Shown here in pieces: positions 12,601 through 24,250 of a DNA stretch of 64,000 nucleotides (position 1 is its first letter; each line of letters starts with the position of its first letter). The translations under genes and the position numbers were made by a program. The notes under the pieces are model-generated. The model was not told the DNA's origin and searched no databases. It saw only the letters and a list, made by a program, of their open reading frames with translations. The DNA comes from Druceiella hillmani (lineage: Eukaryota > Arthropoda > Insecta > Lepidoptera > Hepialidae): NCBI GenBank assembly GCA_039881145.1, contig JAYKKI010000003.1:9073501-9137500 (forward strand), written 5' to 3'.

Positions 12601-12901
12601 AATGATGTTTTAATTATATATATTATAGGTGTATTTAATTAATAACCATTTTGTTAAAAATTTTAATACTCATTATTTAATACTGTGTTGGGTACACTTA
12701 TTTATGGTCGAAGGTAATTATCTTATTATGATAGTAATTCACTTATTACAGGTTTTACTTGGTGATTTTTAATTTTTTAATTTATCTATAAAAGTTAAGG
12801 TATTATATTATTTTAGGCTGTGACAGTCTAGTGGTCAAGTTTTTAGTTTAAAGACTTATAGAAGAGTAGAAAATAAATATGGACATTAAAAAGTAAATAG
12901 G

Positions 12902-12904
<3 letters not shown>

Positions 12905-12980
<76 letters not shown>
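12905..12980. repeat. (TA)n microsatellite
   Basis: About 75 bp of near-perfect TA repeats ending in TATGTATATACAC. Confidence 0.95.
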
Positions 12981-15325
12981 CACTATACATGATTGCAATG
13001 AAAACCATAACTGAATTTTACTGCCATATTTTTATTCACTATTTAGCCCTACTGCATTCCTCACATAATTACGCCTGTAGATATGTTTATCGTTTTATGA
13101 AGCACTGAAGTTGTTGATTGCCCCAAGATGTTTGGGCTAAGAAATGAAGTATAATTTAATACTCAGAAGCGGGTTCAGCTTACCCTTAATGCGTGACGTA
13201 TTCGTATACGCGATACTATAGCGATCTGGTATAAAAATTGTTTTGTTTTTTTTCAGTATGATTAAAGTTGCTATTATGGTCGGTAAAGCGAATGTCCCTG
13301 TGGTTTTAATGAGCGTAATAAAATTAAATAAAATTAAGTATTTTTCGCAAGAGAGTAATATTTTATATCTATTTGTGCTTAAATTCTATATTACGAAATA
13401 CAATTGTTATAATTACGTATATCGATGAAACATTGAAAATAATCAGTTGGGATTATTTAATATTTAAAGAAGTTAAAAATTCATTCAAACTCATTCATAT
13501 ACATTTTTAGTAATATTTTTTTTTATTTTGATCTTACGTATTTAATATAAAGCCAGTGGTTTAGAAAAACGAAACTGTGTCTACGTATCAAGTTTCTCTT
13601 AAGCAATGTTCATTAAATTTGATATCTCAGCTTTTGGGAAAAATATACTTCCAAATTTATCTCATAACATGAAAACTGAGCCGTTAAGCTTAGTTACGTA
13701 AGCCAACACTGAATTCTTCCGAAATTATTTAGTTCACCAATGAAGTAGTGCTTGCTTAATAATGTTCTTTTTTTAAATAACGTTTTGAAAGGAATAAAAG
13801 TAATCGACTATTGTACTTTTTCTCAATACTTACTTATGTCATGGGTAACCAGCTCAAGTGCTAAGTTCTGGAGAAGGTTGAGTATTAAGTTCTGGGAAGG
13901 AAGAGTCCTAAGGAGAAAAACTGCGAAGCTATTACATATTTCTAGATAATAAAAATTGGTGATACCTACAAAAAATAAGGCTTCGAACACATTGGATATT
14001 AAAATTATGGTAAGGGAAGAAATATTTAAATATTAAAATGTTAATGTCATCTAAAGCCATACCATTTTGATAGGGACCCAATATATATATTACAAAATAA
14101 CACGAGCATAAAAAAATATTTATTGGTACTTCTGTAGTAAAAATATCGTCATATCAAAATGTTTCCAAATTTTGAAATATACTTGGCCTATATATGCAAT
14201 TTACTGTCAATGTAATAAATTGCAGAAACGAAATTTATTCCCATGTTTATATAAAAATTTCACTGGATTAGAATCAAACTTTCGATGCAGTGGACGGACT
14301 AGACTAAGTCTATTGTAGGTGGTCTCCTGTATGAGTACAAGTGGGCAACGACAATTAGGGAGAGATGGAGAGACATCCTGAGACTAGTAAAAACGGCCAC
14401 TCATAACAATACTACATCCATACCACGACCGAGCTGTTAAAGGGGAAACGACGGAGAAGAAGATATAGAGAACAGATAGCCATACATACACATGCACAGA
14501 TTAAAAAGCTATGAAAAATATGTTGCGTAAAGCGCATATTAAATTAACTTTTAACGCTTAGTTTAATGAGTACTTAAATGAATGTAAATGTTACTAACTT
14601 TTTCTATACGTTATTTTTGTACTTTTGTAGATTTAAAATTATATTATATATTTAAATGTATAATCAAATTTAGCATATTACTTCCATTATTTTTGACAAG
14701 TTCTGACAATACAAGACCAAGAACTCTGTCACGTGGAATAATTTTATGATGATACATGTACTCTACACACCTAAAACTGGTCAGTTAATTTTTACATGAC
14801 GATCAATATGTTTAAACTAATACCCTTAAGTGCAGCAGTTGTCAAATGGAGAGAAAAAGGGCACTTTAAATATGATTATTGATAGCTTCGAAATCCAAAA
14901 CCCTTGCAAAGAACTAAGCAGGTGTTTAGTAGGCAAAATGTATGAAAACTTTAAAAATCAAAGTAGGAAGGGTCTTTTAATAAGACTTAGAATCGATTTT
15001 TTAGAGAGTTAGAATTAAAAAAAACACGGAAATTTCCGGTTAAAGGTAATATCTAGTAGAAATTTTGTGGACTAGCGAGATCATACAAAAAAAAATTTAT
15101 ATTGTCCTAAAATAATCGAAGACATACTAAGAAATAAACAAAATTTTCCTAACTCTAAAACTAGCTTCAATTTCTATTACTTCCGTAAAAATACGGGTCC
15201 AAAAAAATACAGGTCCGATTTGAAAACACTTGTGCTGTTACTTTTAATAATAAGTATTTTCTCATGAAAAAAGTTACAAATTGGTATTGAATGGATGAAT
15301 CTCTGATGATGATCTTGTAAGTAAA

Positions 15326-15505
15326 GTTTCTAAATTGATTGACGAAAGAATTAATTGAAAGCAGGAAATGCCAAGATATTTGTTCTAACATTTCAATAAA
15401 AAGGAAATGATTAAATCTGTCCTTACCCTATCGGTCTACATACGCTCGCATTTTTAATTCCATTATTCCAGTGGCTTTAAATATAAACTGCCAAAGTAAT
15501 TAATT
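15326..15505 (+). repeat. Degenerate repeat A, copy 2
   Basis: Partner of 9130-9304 in the same orientation. The last 25 bases are nearly identical and the rest is diverged. The open frame on the opposite strand here is not shared with copy 1, so it is not evidence for a gene. Confidence 0.75.
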
Positions 15506-16237
15506 TTTTATTATTAAATGAAGACGAGAATATTGGAATTAAACTAGCAATTAAATATTCTCTTTGTATCATTAACAAAATTTTAAGCATAATTTTAACT
15601 TAAATACATATATTATTGTAAGCAATTTAACAATTCGCGTTAATTTATAGGATTTAAAAGAACACTTTTTTTCAAAAGTGGCACGAATTATTAATAGGTA
15701 AAACGGAGGATAATATTACGTGTATATTGTAGTATAATCAGATTTTATTATGTAATGTGTAGTCTATTTGGTAGCCCACCGGTCCAGATTTTACACAAAA
15801 GCTATATTCCATAGCCAAAATTTAACACTACATAGAATTTTGTATCAATTACCTAAAAGCACAAAAAATATATAAAAGTCTTGCATAGTTTATACAGTTT
15901 TATAGATTATATTAAGATTATTAGTTTATTACGCAATAAATGTGCTATCATGCTTGCAAATTTTTTGAAGACATGCAGTAATTTGAATTAAACGTACAAA
16001 GAGAGCGTGATTTTTTTATATACAGAGTATCAATAAAATGATCAGAGTGACATGTCATGGGACGCCTGGCAGATACTACACCAATTTTCATTAAACCGTC
16101 GAAAACAGAAAAGCGAAGTAATTGACGAGTTGTAGTAAAACAATCTGACACAATATCGTCACTGCTCTATTGTGTCTATCTTAATTACGTTGTCGATATA
16201 TTTTCTTGTCGTTTGCATCTCTATACGTCCACTGACT

Positions 16238-16266
16238 CTAATTTTAAAATATTATTTTAAAATTAG
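16238..16266. repeat. Inverted repeat, 13 bp arms
   Basis: CTAATTTTAAAAT, a 3-base loop, and its exact reverse complement. It is very AT-rich, so chance formation is plausible. Confidence 0.6.
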
Positions 16267-16908
16267 ATAAAATTATTACTAATAATCTTGCATTGTTTAG
16301 CCCCAAAGAAGTTAAATGTTAAATGAAGATGACATACGAACTATAAAAACTTTATTGAAACATAAATTAGGGGCAATGCAATTAATTTCACTCCTCTCAC
16401 TACTCTTATACTCTTGGTTTTGTATTTTTCTTTAATATTTTTTATGCAAAAAGGTCGTTTTTTAAATACTTTTAACCTTTTCTTTATTTATCCCTATATT
16501 ATACCTTATCTCGTACCTGTTTATTGATATGGAACTGTTTAATAGTAAATAATATCAGACTAGAAAATGCGAATACGATATACAGGTAGTTGTAGTAACC
16601 GAAAGTGTTTTCGAGTTTTTTTATTTTCTGATATTATTTATTTCAGATCCAATTTGTGTTTCATTAATTATTTAAACAATAAACAAGAAATGAAACAATT
16701 TGAATAGAAGATGTTAGTAACCAGTTAATTTAATTGTTTTTGTTTGTTTTTAAAATATTCCTAACTAGCAAATTTATAGAAAAAAATGCAACTTATAGAT
16801 TCGAAATCGATAAACCGATAGCTATTAAATTACAGAATAATATAAGTCAAAATTTACAATTTAGATCTTTTTTCTGACATGTGTTATTTTATTATATATT
16901 GTATTATT

Positions 16909-16962
16909 ATACCATCAACTTGTTGGTTTTTATTTATATAAAAACCAACAAGTTCATGGTAT
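16909..16962. repeat. Inverted repeat, 24 bp arms
   Basis: ACCATCAACTTGTTGG followed by TTTTTA pairs with its reverse complement across a 6-base loop (16933-16938). The only mismatch is C/C at 16916/16955. This is a compact, stable hairpin inside the large intron. Confidence 0.85.
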
Positions 16963-17460
16963 TTCATTAGCCGATTTATCAGTGAAAAGTAGTATATTTT
17001 TTAATAATATTTATTGTACATTTTTTAATTATATAATAAGTAAGAGTGTAACTTAAAGATACACTTGGAAAAGTTCATTGCTTTCATTTTAATGTATTAA
17101 TGTATGTGTTTTTATTTTCTTTTCCTATTATTAAATTTTATTTTATGTATAACAGGTTTTCGAGACGTACAGGTAAAAATTTGAAATAAATATTAACGGC
17201 TTATCTTGCTGACAAGACTTTTCTTGAAAATATATTTTTGAAAGAAAACTTTTTTTTTCTTTCAAATGAATAGTAAATATAAAAATTCTCTACCGATGTA
17301 GTTTATTTAATGATATCCCAAACGTAAATGAATCTCCATATATTAAAGAAAGCAAAAATTGTTTATAAGGTCAAGAGTTTCTATCATTTAGCCGATAATT
17401 CGAGGAGAATAATCCGGAAGTTCGTAAAAAAAATTATTTACGCTTATTGCTGAATTTTAC

Positions 17461-17701
17461 GCTGAATTAATCTTAACAAACAATTCGCTTTAGGGCGTTT
17501 GCCGTCATTAATTAACATGTCATACAAGGAAACCCTGGGGACGATTGTTAGATATAAATAATAGGGAGGAAGAAAATAAATGGCCGACTGAGGAAGCGGT
17601 AAGCACGAAAGTTTACCGACTCTCTAACAGTCAAACTTGCTAGAGAAGATAATCGATCTTGGGGCGGCCTCATCGAAACTTTTGGCATGATATAAATTAT
17701 A
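17461..17701 (+). repeat. Degenerate repeat B, copy 2
   Basis: Partner of 12348-12600 in the same orientation. This copy is more GC-rich than copy 1 in its middle, around the stretch ATCGATCTTGGGGCGGCCTC. Confidence 0.7.
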
Positions 17702-18614
17702 TAAATCATTAGTTGAGTCTTCTCAGTTTAATATTTATTGTTTAATAACTTGGTAACTATTTCCTACCAGTTACATAACAATAGTGTGTATTATCGACGT
17801 TTCCATTTGACAACCATTTGACCGTAAAACTTACTTTAATGAACGTTTGTCGATTCGTTGCGTTTCTTATGTAATAACGGAAGTGGATTTAGCAAATAAA
17901 TTTAATTCTGTATAAAATATATTTATAAATATACATTTTAGTAATCAATTTTAAATAATCTTTACTATTTTTCTATGTATTATCCCTTATTTAATATGCA
18001 ATTTTAGGACTTTTTGGTACACGTCTTCAACGTGTTTAAAGTGATGATATTTCCATAAGTTTTAACGAAAATAATAGTATTTTTAAGTATCTGTTCTTTC
18101 TAATAATTAAACTTCTTTTGTCATTTCACAAAACTGAAGTAATTTAATAGCTGGCATATACAATATTATTAGCGTAAAAAAGAATTAAACAAACAAGTGT
18201 GGTCAAAAAAATTCGTATTTTTTCTGTATATAATATATGTCGTTGGCAATTAAATATATGTGATATGTATAAATGGTTGACAAATAAAAAGGATGTCATT
18301 CTTTAGTGATTTATGGAATTTAACAGAAACGATTAGGTCATCAGTTACAAAAACTGTTTTGCATTACTGAAATTTGCAGCAAACGTAGTAACGGTACGCT
18401 TCTTATTATCATTTAATTCACTATTGATTAGGATTTTGCAAGCATTCATGTGCGCAGATTGCTCTGGATGTCTGTTAAATATTTCCTAATTCGAATTAAC
18501 ACAAAAAATATTGTTTGACGAAAGAATTGTTATAATTCTGGTAGTATGAACGTCGGTATTTTTTACTCAATCATAAAAGTTCAAGACAACATGTCAGTAG
18601 CTATCGCAAGGTGA

Positions 18615-18647
18615 ATATACACACACACACACACAGACACACACATA

Positions 18648-18722
<75 letters not shown>
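18615..18722. repeat. (CA)n then (TA)n compound microsatellite
   Basis: ACACAC repeats with one AGAC interruption run into TATATG and TA repeats. Confidence 0.95.
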
Positions 18723-18724
<2 letters not shown>

Positions 18725-19929
18725 ATAGTTGGAGGTTTTATAGCACAAATGAAGGAAGAAATCCAAAAATCAATGATTGCTAATTCTATATAGAATTATA
18801 CATTTTTATAATCAATTATTTTTAAATATATAAGATATAGTGGGCAATATATACATACGTTGGGAAAAATTAATGTTTGAAATATTTTAATTTAAAATGC
18901 TATGTACCATCGAATATGTATAAGATACTTGATGTTTAGGGAATACTACTGAAATACAAGTTCCTTGGATTTGGTATCCACGGACCATGGTTGATAAAAT
19001 TATAGCGAAATAATTGCGAAAATCCGATGTTGAGATCGTCGCAAAAGGTGTATTTATAAAAGAAGCTAAAGGAATTGTAGGCATAACCATTTCATACAAA
19101 TATTTAAAGCATAACATATTTAACTGTAATTTTTTTTAGATAATAGAATAACATGAAATACTTTCAAATGGACAATTTTTACATTATAGTAATCATTGCC
19201 GCGTATGAAACTAATTTGATACACGAGCAGATAGACTTCACAGATACTTCGAAATCATCAATCATACTATGCTACTTATAATTAATATATGTGAATATTT
19301 AATTTATGTTTGAAAATTTTATTCTCATTGGTCAGTTACAGTAAAAACGATTAAAATATTTTAATTAATATGTATTTTATATAAAAAATATATCAACAAG
19401 CAAATAAATATGCTCAAATATCTTACAATATTCCAAAATGCTCTTTATCACTACCAAAGCTTTGTGAGAAAGAACAATAATTTTAATGCAAATAAAAAAA
19501 AAAATAAATTGCAAATGTTTATATTTGGAAAGAATATTGGAGAAAATTTAAAAATTAACGATTCAGTACAGCATATATAATTTAGAAAAAATTAAACAGT
19601 GCACTTTTACTTTCTATTGATCATTTAGTTATTTAAATAAATGTTTAGAATAAATTTAGTTCAATGTAGTTAGAGCGAACTATCTCAAGCAACATTGTTA
19701 ATTTTTTACTTTGAACATTAATACAGTAGGTTTCGTTTCATTGATAATTATTTTTGTAGATTAAATCCAGCTTGTCTGCTGGCGCCAGAAGAAAAGAAAA
19801 GACAATAATTTAATTGACCTGATAAAATAAATATGGATTTGAGAGAGTGTCTTTGTTTTATTAGTTTAATAACCAATATTATTAATAATATTTTTTTTTC
19901 TAATCAAGTTATTCTTATAAGGGGCTAAC

Positions 19930-20011
19930 CTGTAGTAGCACTTTGGGCGGCGGCGAGTGCGCGTGCCGGGACGCACGCGAGCGCGGCCAGCAGCAGCGCG
20001 CGCGCGTACAT
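19930..20011 (-). CDS. Secreted glycoprotein gene, first coding exon (signal peptide)
   Basis: The start codon is at 20011-20009. Twenty-seven codons follow and then one G before the donor GTTAGC (phase 1). The peptide begins MYARALLLAALACVP and continues ARALAAAQ: a basic residue, a Leu/Ala hydrophobic core and small residues suited to signal peptidase cleavage around residues 18-22. An in-frame TGA nine bases upstream (GCG TGA TGC AGG ATG) sets the start. Codon choice is extremely GC-rich, unlike the AT-rich second exon at 6840-7428, to which it joins in phase. The short length and the alanine-rich composition mean that the signal-peptide reading is an inference, but the splice-phase match with the next exon supports it. 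Confidence 0.75.
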
Positions 20012-20077
20012 CCTGCATCACGCGATGCACACCGTGTCACGTACTTCCTCCTCGCACTGAAACCAGCCGTTGGCTTT
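20012..20077 (-). other. 5' UTR part of the first coding exon
   Basis: On the minus strand an intron-like end CTTATTTCATTGCAG precedes base 20077, after which 66 bases lead to the start codon. This suggests at least one further non-coding exon to the right, which I could not locate. If the AG is not used, transcription may start close by instead. An ATG at 20018 opens a different frame that overlaps the start of the main frame and could act as an upstream frame. Confidence 0.5.
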
Positions 20078-20724
20078 CTGCAATGAAATAAGATAAAATC
20101 AAGTTCAATTTGAAGAAAATTTTAGTTTATGAATATATTAATGAAATAAAATATAATTTCCCTTTCAGACACGTCTATTTCACGTAAAAATAAATAATTT
20201 ATTTTCACTTCGTCGAGACTGACGTGGATGGAAACATAGTAACACTAGGTATTATATTTTGTCTAGTAGAGCACTATGTCCACCTGCATAAAAATTTTGG
20301 CAATGCGCTTCTGTATTACCTTTGACTAACTATCATTTGATATCATGTTGGATTTGATTAAATTGATATTATACATTCATTTGATATAATTTTAGATTCG
20401 AAGAAAAATTGCTAGACTCTTTTTGACACAAAAAGAAATGTTTTGTATTTCAAACGATAAAAAAATTCATCCATCTTTACCTATAAGTTGAACGTTGGTT
20501 TTGAGTTATCGATGTTGGATTTTATAATTTTTTTTCCATGTTAAAAAAATATTTAAACGATGTCTATTATTAACAGTAAACAAGAAGATCGTATTGATTC
20601 TCTAGTGGATGGACATTGTGAATCTAAACAAATTAACCATATTATAACAAAAACAATTAATAGAAGTTACTGATTTAACTATCAGTAAATTAATGATTCA
20701 TTTTAAATTAAACGTCTAAAAAGA
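20078..20724. other. No gene seen
   Basis: AT-rich upstream flank or intron of the minus-strand gene. A small hairpin TTACTGAT/ATCAGTAA lies around 20667-20690. No TATA-type promoter can be singled out in such AT-rich DNA. Confidence 0.5.
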
Positions 20725-20831
20725 GCATAGTTTGATGACTCACTTTAATTTCAGCTGAATATCGATCAGTTGACGAGATTCCGCAAAAATATTCACGGTA
20801 TTCAGCTGGAATTAAAGTCGTCAAACTATGC
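20725..20831. repeat. Long imperfect inverted repeat (hairpin)
   Basis: The arms are 20725-20761 and 20799-20831 with a 37-base loop. All 33 positions of the right arm pair with the left. The two non-identical positions become G-U pairs if the plus strand is transcribed, and the left arm has a 4-base insertion. It starts GCATAGTTTGATGACT and ends AGTCGTCAAACTATGC. This is compatible with a small-RNA precursor or with a tiny inverted-repeat transposon. Confidence 0.8.
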
Positions 20832-21719
20832 AAGCAACAGCTATACCATAACAAGTTTTATATGTGTTTTACAGATACAGATTTTATCGAACTTTGAGCA
20901 TTATTTGGTATATAAGATGACACCTTGTTTTTCAACCACTATTTTCATAGTCGGGTTCTAAAAATCGGAAACTAAACACGACTGTAAACTGTAAGACGAA
21001 GACATTGCCTAATATAAAATTAAGCTTCCTAATCGAAGACGATGAATCGATTCAAAGAAAAAATAAAACTCATGAATTAAAAAAAATCATCTGCATATAA
21101 GTATACGTGTGCGCGCATACATGGCGGGTGGAACGTGAGAATGTAACCATAATAATTAAATTTTAAAATATTTTCAATCTCATGTTGTACATAAATTATC
21201 AAAGAGTAATTTAATCCTGTATCGTAGTCTTATGGGTTAATAATTTTTTTATTTGTTTTCTATGAATAAGTATCAAATGACGTAGATTTTATAGTATCAT
21301 ACGTAATTACGGCTGTTTAAATGACAAATAATTGTTATTGAGTTCCATCAAAAATATTTCAAGTCGTGTTAATTCTATGTTTGGTTTGTCATATTTCTAA
21401 AAGATGAACTTGGTTTAATGAGATTAAGAAAGAATTTAAAATATTTTCTGACTTAAGAGAAATTATTTAAGAAACACAGAAAATCAAGAGTTTAAGCGAT
21501 GAATGGTCTATGAAAAGAGTTTAAGCGATGTACGTATTAAATTTTAGTTGATAGCAAAATATTTTGTGCCCCATTACCTTACATGTTTAAGCGAGAAAAA
21601 TAATTTAATACAATTCAACTATAAGTGGGAAAACTAAAGAAATATAAAGCTACAAAGTGACTTGCAACCTATGTGTGTGTGTCCCGTCTTTAATTTTTCA
21701 ACCGTGAGCTTGACAAATC
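20832..21719. other. No gene seen
   Basis: AT-rich. It includes a short direct repeat GAGTTTAAGCGATG around 21490-21530. No exon or RNA gene was found. Confidence 0.5.
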
Positions 21720-21743
21720 TAGAAAGGCTCTAGAGCCTTTCTA
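21720..21743. repeat. Perfect 24 bp palindrome
   Basis: TAGAAAGGCTCT is followed directly by its exact reverse complement, with no spacer. It runs straight into a (CTA)n tract. Confidence 0.9.
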
Positions 21744-21762
21744 CTACTACTACTACTACTAG
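21741..21762. repeat. (CTA)n microsatellite
   Basis: Seven CTA units, the first overlapping the end of the palindrome at 21720-21743. Confidence 0.9.
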
Positions 21763-22479
21763 TATTTCTTTAGAACTTTCAAATGAAGTTATTTCATTTA
21801 ACTTGATTCAACAATGTTAAGAGATGAAACCACTGGGGAACTTTGAACGTCTTCGGACTCGGCCTTTTTTTATTCTTAAATTTTGAATCTGGTAAAAGGT
21901 AGAATATCGCCTTCAATCCCTTAATTATTAGGGTAATTAAAAACTTTAAACGCTAGAAGAAAGCCGATTAATCATTTTTTTAAACTGTACTAATATAATT
22001 GCTATCAAGGACAATAATATCTTTTTAAAATAAAGTATAATTTCATAAAAGAAATATTTTAAAAATTGTTTGGAACTAATTTATAACTATTATCCATATA
22101 CTATATATCCATAGACTATAAGCAGATTTATTTATATTTTTTGAAGAGTAAAATTATAAATCTACTGTCCCTCTGAAAATAACATGCAACTATCAATGAG
22201 AAAAACTAAGGTCGAAAATTAAATTATGCAAGTATTATACTTATTTTAAATTGTTTATTAATATACTACAGACCTAACAGTGACCTTGTATCATATATCG
22301 CTGCAAATGAGCTACTAGTTTTAGCACTTCTTGCGGACTTTGAAAATCGCTACATTGCTGATTTGCATATTGTTACTGTTTACACAATGTTAAGGTTCAA
22401 CTTGCCAGTCCTGTAGTAGCCAGCTACGTTTCCAAACAGAACAGTTTTGTACATCATATCGCACTTTTAAAAACATATA

Positions 22480-23175
22480 CTACATTATGAGTGAAAGAAG
22501 AATTGTTGGAATTGAAGGAGCTCAATGACGTCCGAAAACAAATGAAACCAAAGGGTTGCAGATGTTTTGAATGTCGCTTTCTTCAATCCTATTTTAAGTA
22601 AGCTACTTTATCACGTGGGGTTTCTCAATCCATTTTAGGAGAGGCTTAAAGAAGAATATAATCTAAATCCCTACTGCCAACTGCAAAAACAAGCACTTAG
22701 TAGCAAAAAGGCTGCAACTAGGGTCTGCAACTAAGGGCTGTTCAGTTGAATTCAAAGTGTAAGAGAGATTTTTTTCTCAATGTCTACTGGACAATGAAGA
22801 AGTAAATGAAGAAACAACTTTCTTGATCACAAGATGATACATGTGATTATAATGGTGGTTGTTCGGCTTATTATGCAGAGAGAAGAGAAGTGCAAGAGTA
22901 TTTAAACAATCAATATACTCGGTGGATAAAACGTAGTAATATAGTTGTTTAGCTCGTACGTTTTTTTAATCTGACGCCGACGGACTATTTTCCTCGGGCA
23001 ATGCAAACATTTTGCAGTATCTCAGTGTACAGGAGAGGAGAGCTGGAGGCAATAATTGTGCGGTACGCAGAAGAAATAAAACGTGATCCTCTCACAATTG
23101 AAAAACCTGCTCGACATATAAGTCTCTGTGTTTCCGCTTGTCATGAAGTGTACGACAGTATTTCGAAATATCCAT
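22480..23175 (+). pseudogene. Mariner-like (Tc1/mariner superfamily) transposase relic
   Basis: Fragments in order across three frames fit a mariner-type transposase. At about 22650-22730 the reading NLNPYCQLQKQALSSKK resembles the helix-turn-helix linker, where a Pro-Tyr/Gln-rich segment is typical. At about 22955-22990 NLTPTDYF matches the SPDLTP-D-F motif around the third catalytic acid. The following 55 codons, ending at a stop at 23174-23176, fit the C-terminal tail (ELEAIIVRYAEEI). Many stops and shifts intervene, and the first two catalytic acids cannot be assigned. I found no inverted ends, so the element limits are open. The superfamily call is likely; the subclass is not determined. 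Confidence 0.55.
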
Positions 23176-23189
23176 AAATTTGTTTGTTA

Positions 23190-24219
23190 AAAATAAATGT
23201 TAGTAGCGCTAAATAAAAGTTTCATTAAAATTGTTTTTCCATATATCTATATATTGATATAATATCTTACGTAAACATATATACGTAACATATGGATATG
23301 GAACATAGAACAGGAAATTATATTATTTTTAAATATCCCAGGATTTGTCAATTATAATAATTCGTGGCAGACGGCTCAAGATATTTTTGAAATTGATCCA
23401 TATAATTTTGAGATGTGAACGCGAGTGTCGGCACAAACATATAGGAGCATTGGAATGTCAATATACTCAGAGAAATACACAAATACAGTATTTGTAACTA
23501 TTTAGAAAAATAACTCACGAGTCGCGAGGAGGTGTATCTCAATTGCCAGATAGACAAACATATTTGTTTTGTTGTTTACATTACTTAGAATAGATCATAT
23601 CTTAGGAAAACGCATTTCTTATATTAATTATTGTATTAAAACACTTTCATTATCTGATATTACCTAATCTACTTAACTATTACCACTTATGCATTATAAG
23701 TGCATGACCGATCTAGATAAAAAGATTTTAAATTCTCCGTTTGATCGAAATACATAATTTACATATTTTATAATTAAATGTCTATAACTTATATAAGAAA
23801 ATCCATTATAATAATTAATTCTTCTCAGTGAGAAGCACCACGATATGTGGAATACCTAAATTCAGGAATGTTTGAGTTTAATATAAAATAAAATGACAAT
23901 AATAAATGTATATGTACAATTCAATTACTCTAACAATAAGTGTTTTTGTTTATTGGTTCGAATTATTTCCGTTGTTAATAAATTGTATAAAAAGTGCATA
24001 GTATCTTATTAATTGATATTTTTTTTTAATAAACTATAGATATTAATAAAGTGGTAGTGAAACAGGAACACATACAGCTTAGCCATATCTGCTCATCTGT
24101 CTGTTACAGCCCCCTAGTTAGTAGGGATATAAACCTACGTGAATACAATTTTGCGGGAAGATGCAACACGGAAAATTATTACGTAGCAAAACATTTTTTT
24201 TTTAATATAGCTCCCTCTC
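23190..24219. other. No gene seen
   Basis: AT-rich. There are slightly GC-richer patches at 23360-23560 and 24040-24180, without frames or repeats that I recognise. Confidence 0.5.
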
Positions 24220-24250
24220 TATTTAAAAGTATCAGGGATACTTTTAAATA
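24220..24250. repeat. Inverted repeat, 14 bp perfect arms
   Basis: TATTTAAAAGTATC, loop AGG, then the exact reverse complement. Confidence 0.85.

Noticed and set aside
15948..16151. 67-codon minus-strand frame with fairly even amino-acid use
   Set aside because: I could not link it to any family or splice structure; it lies in the large intron and is most likely chance.
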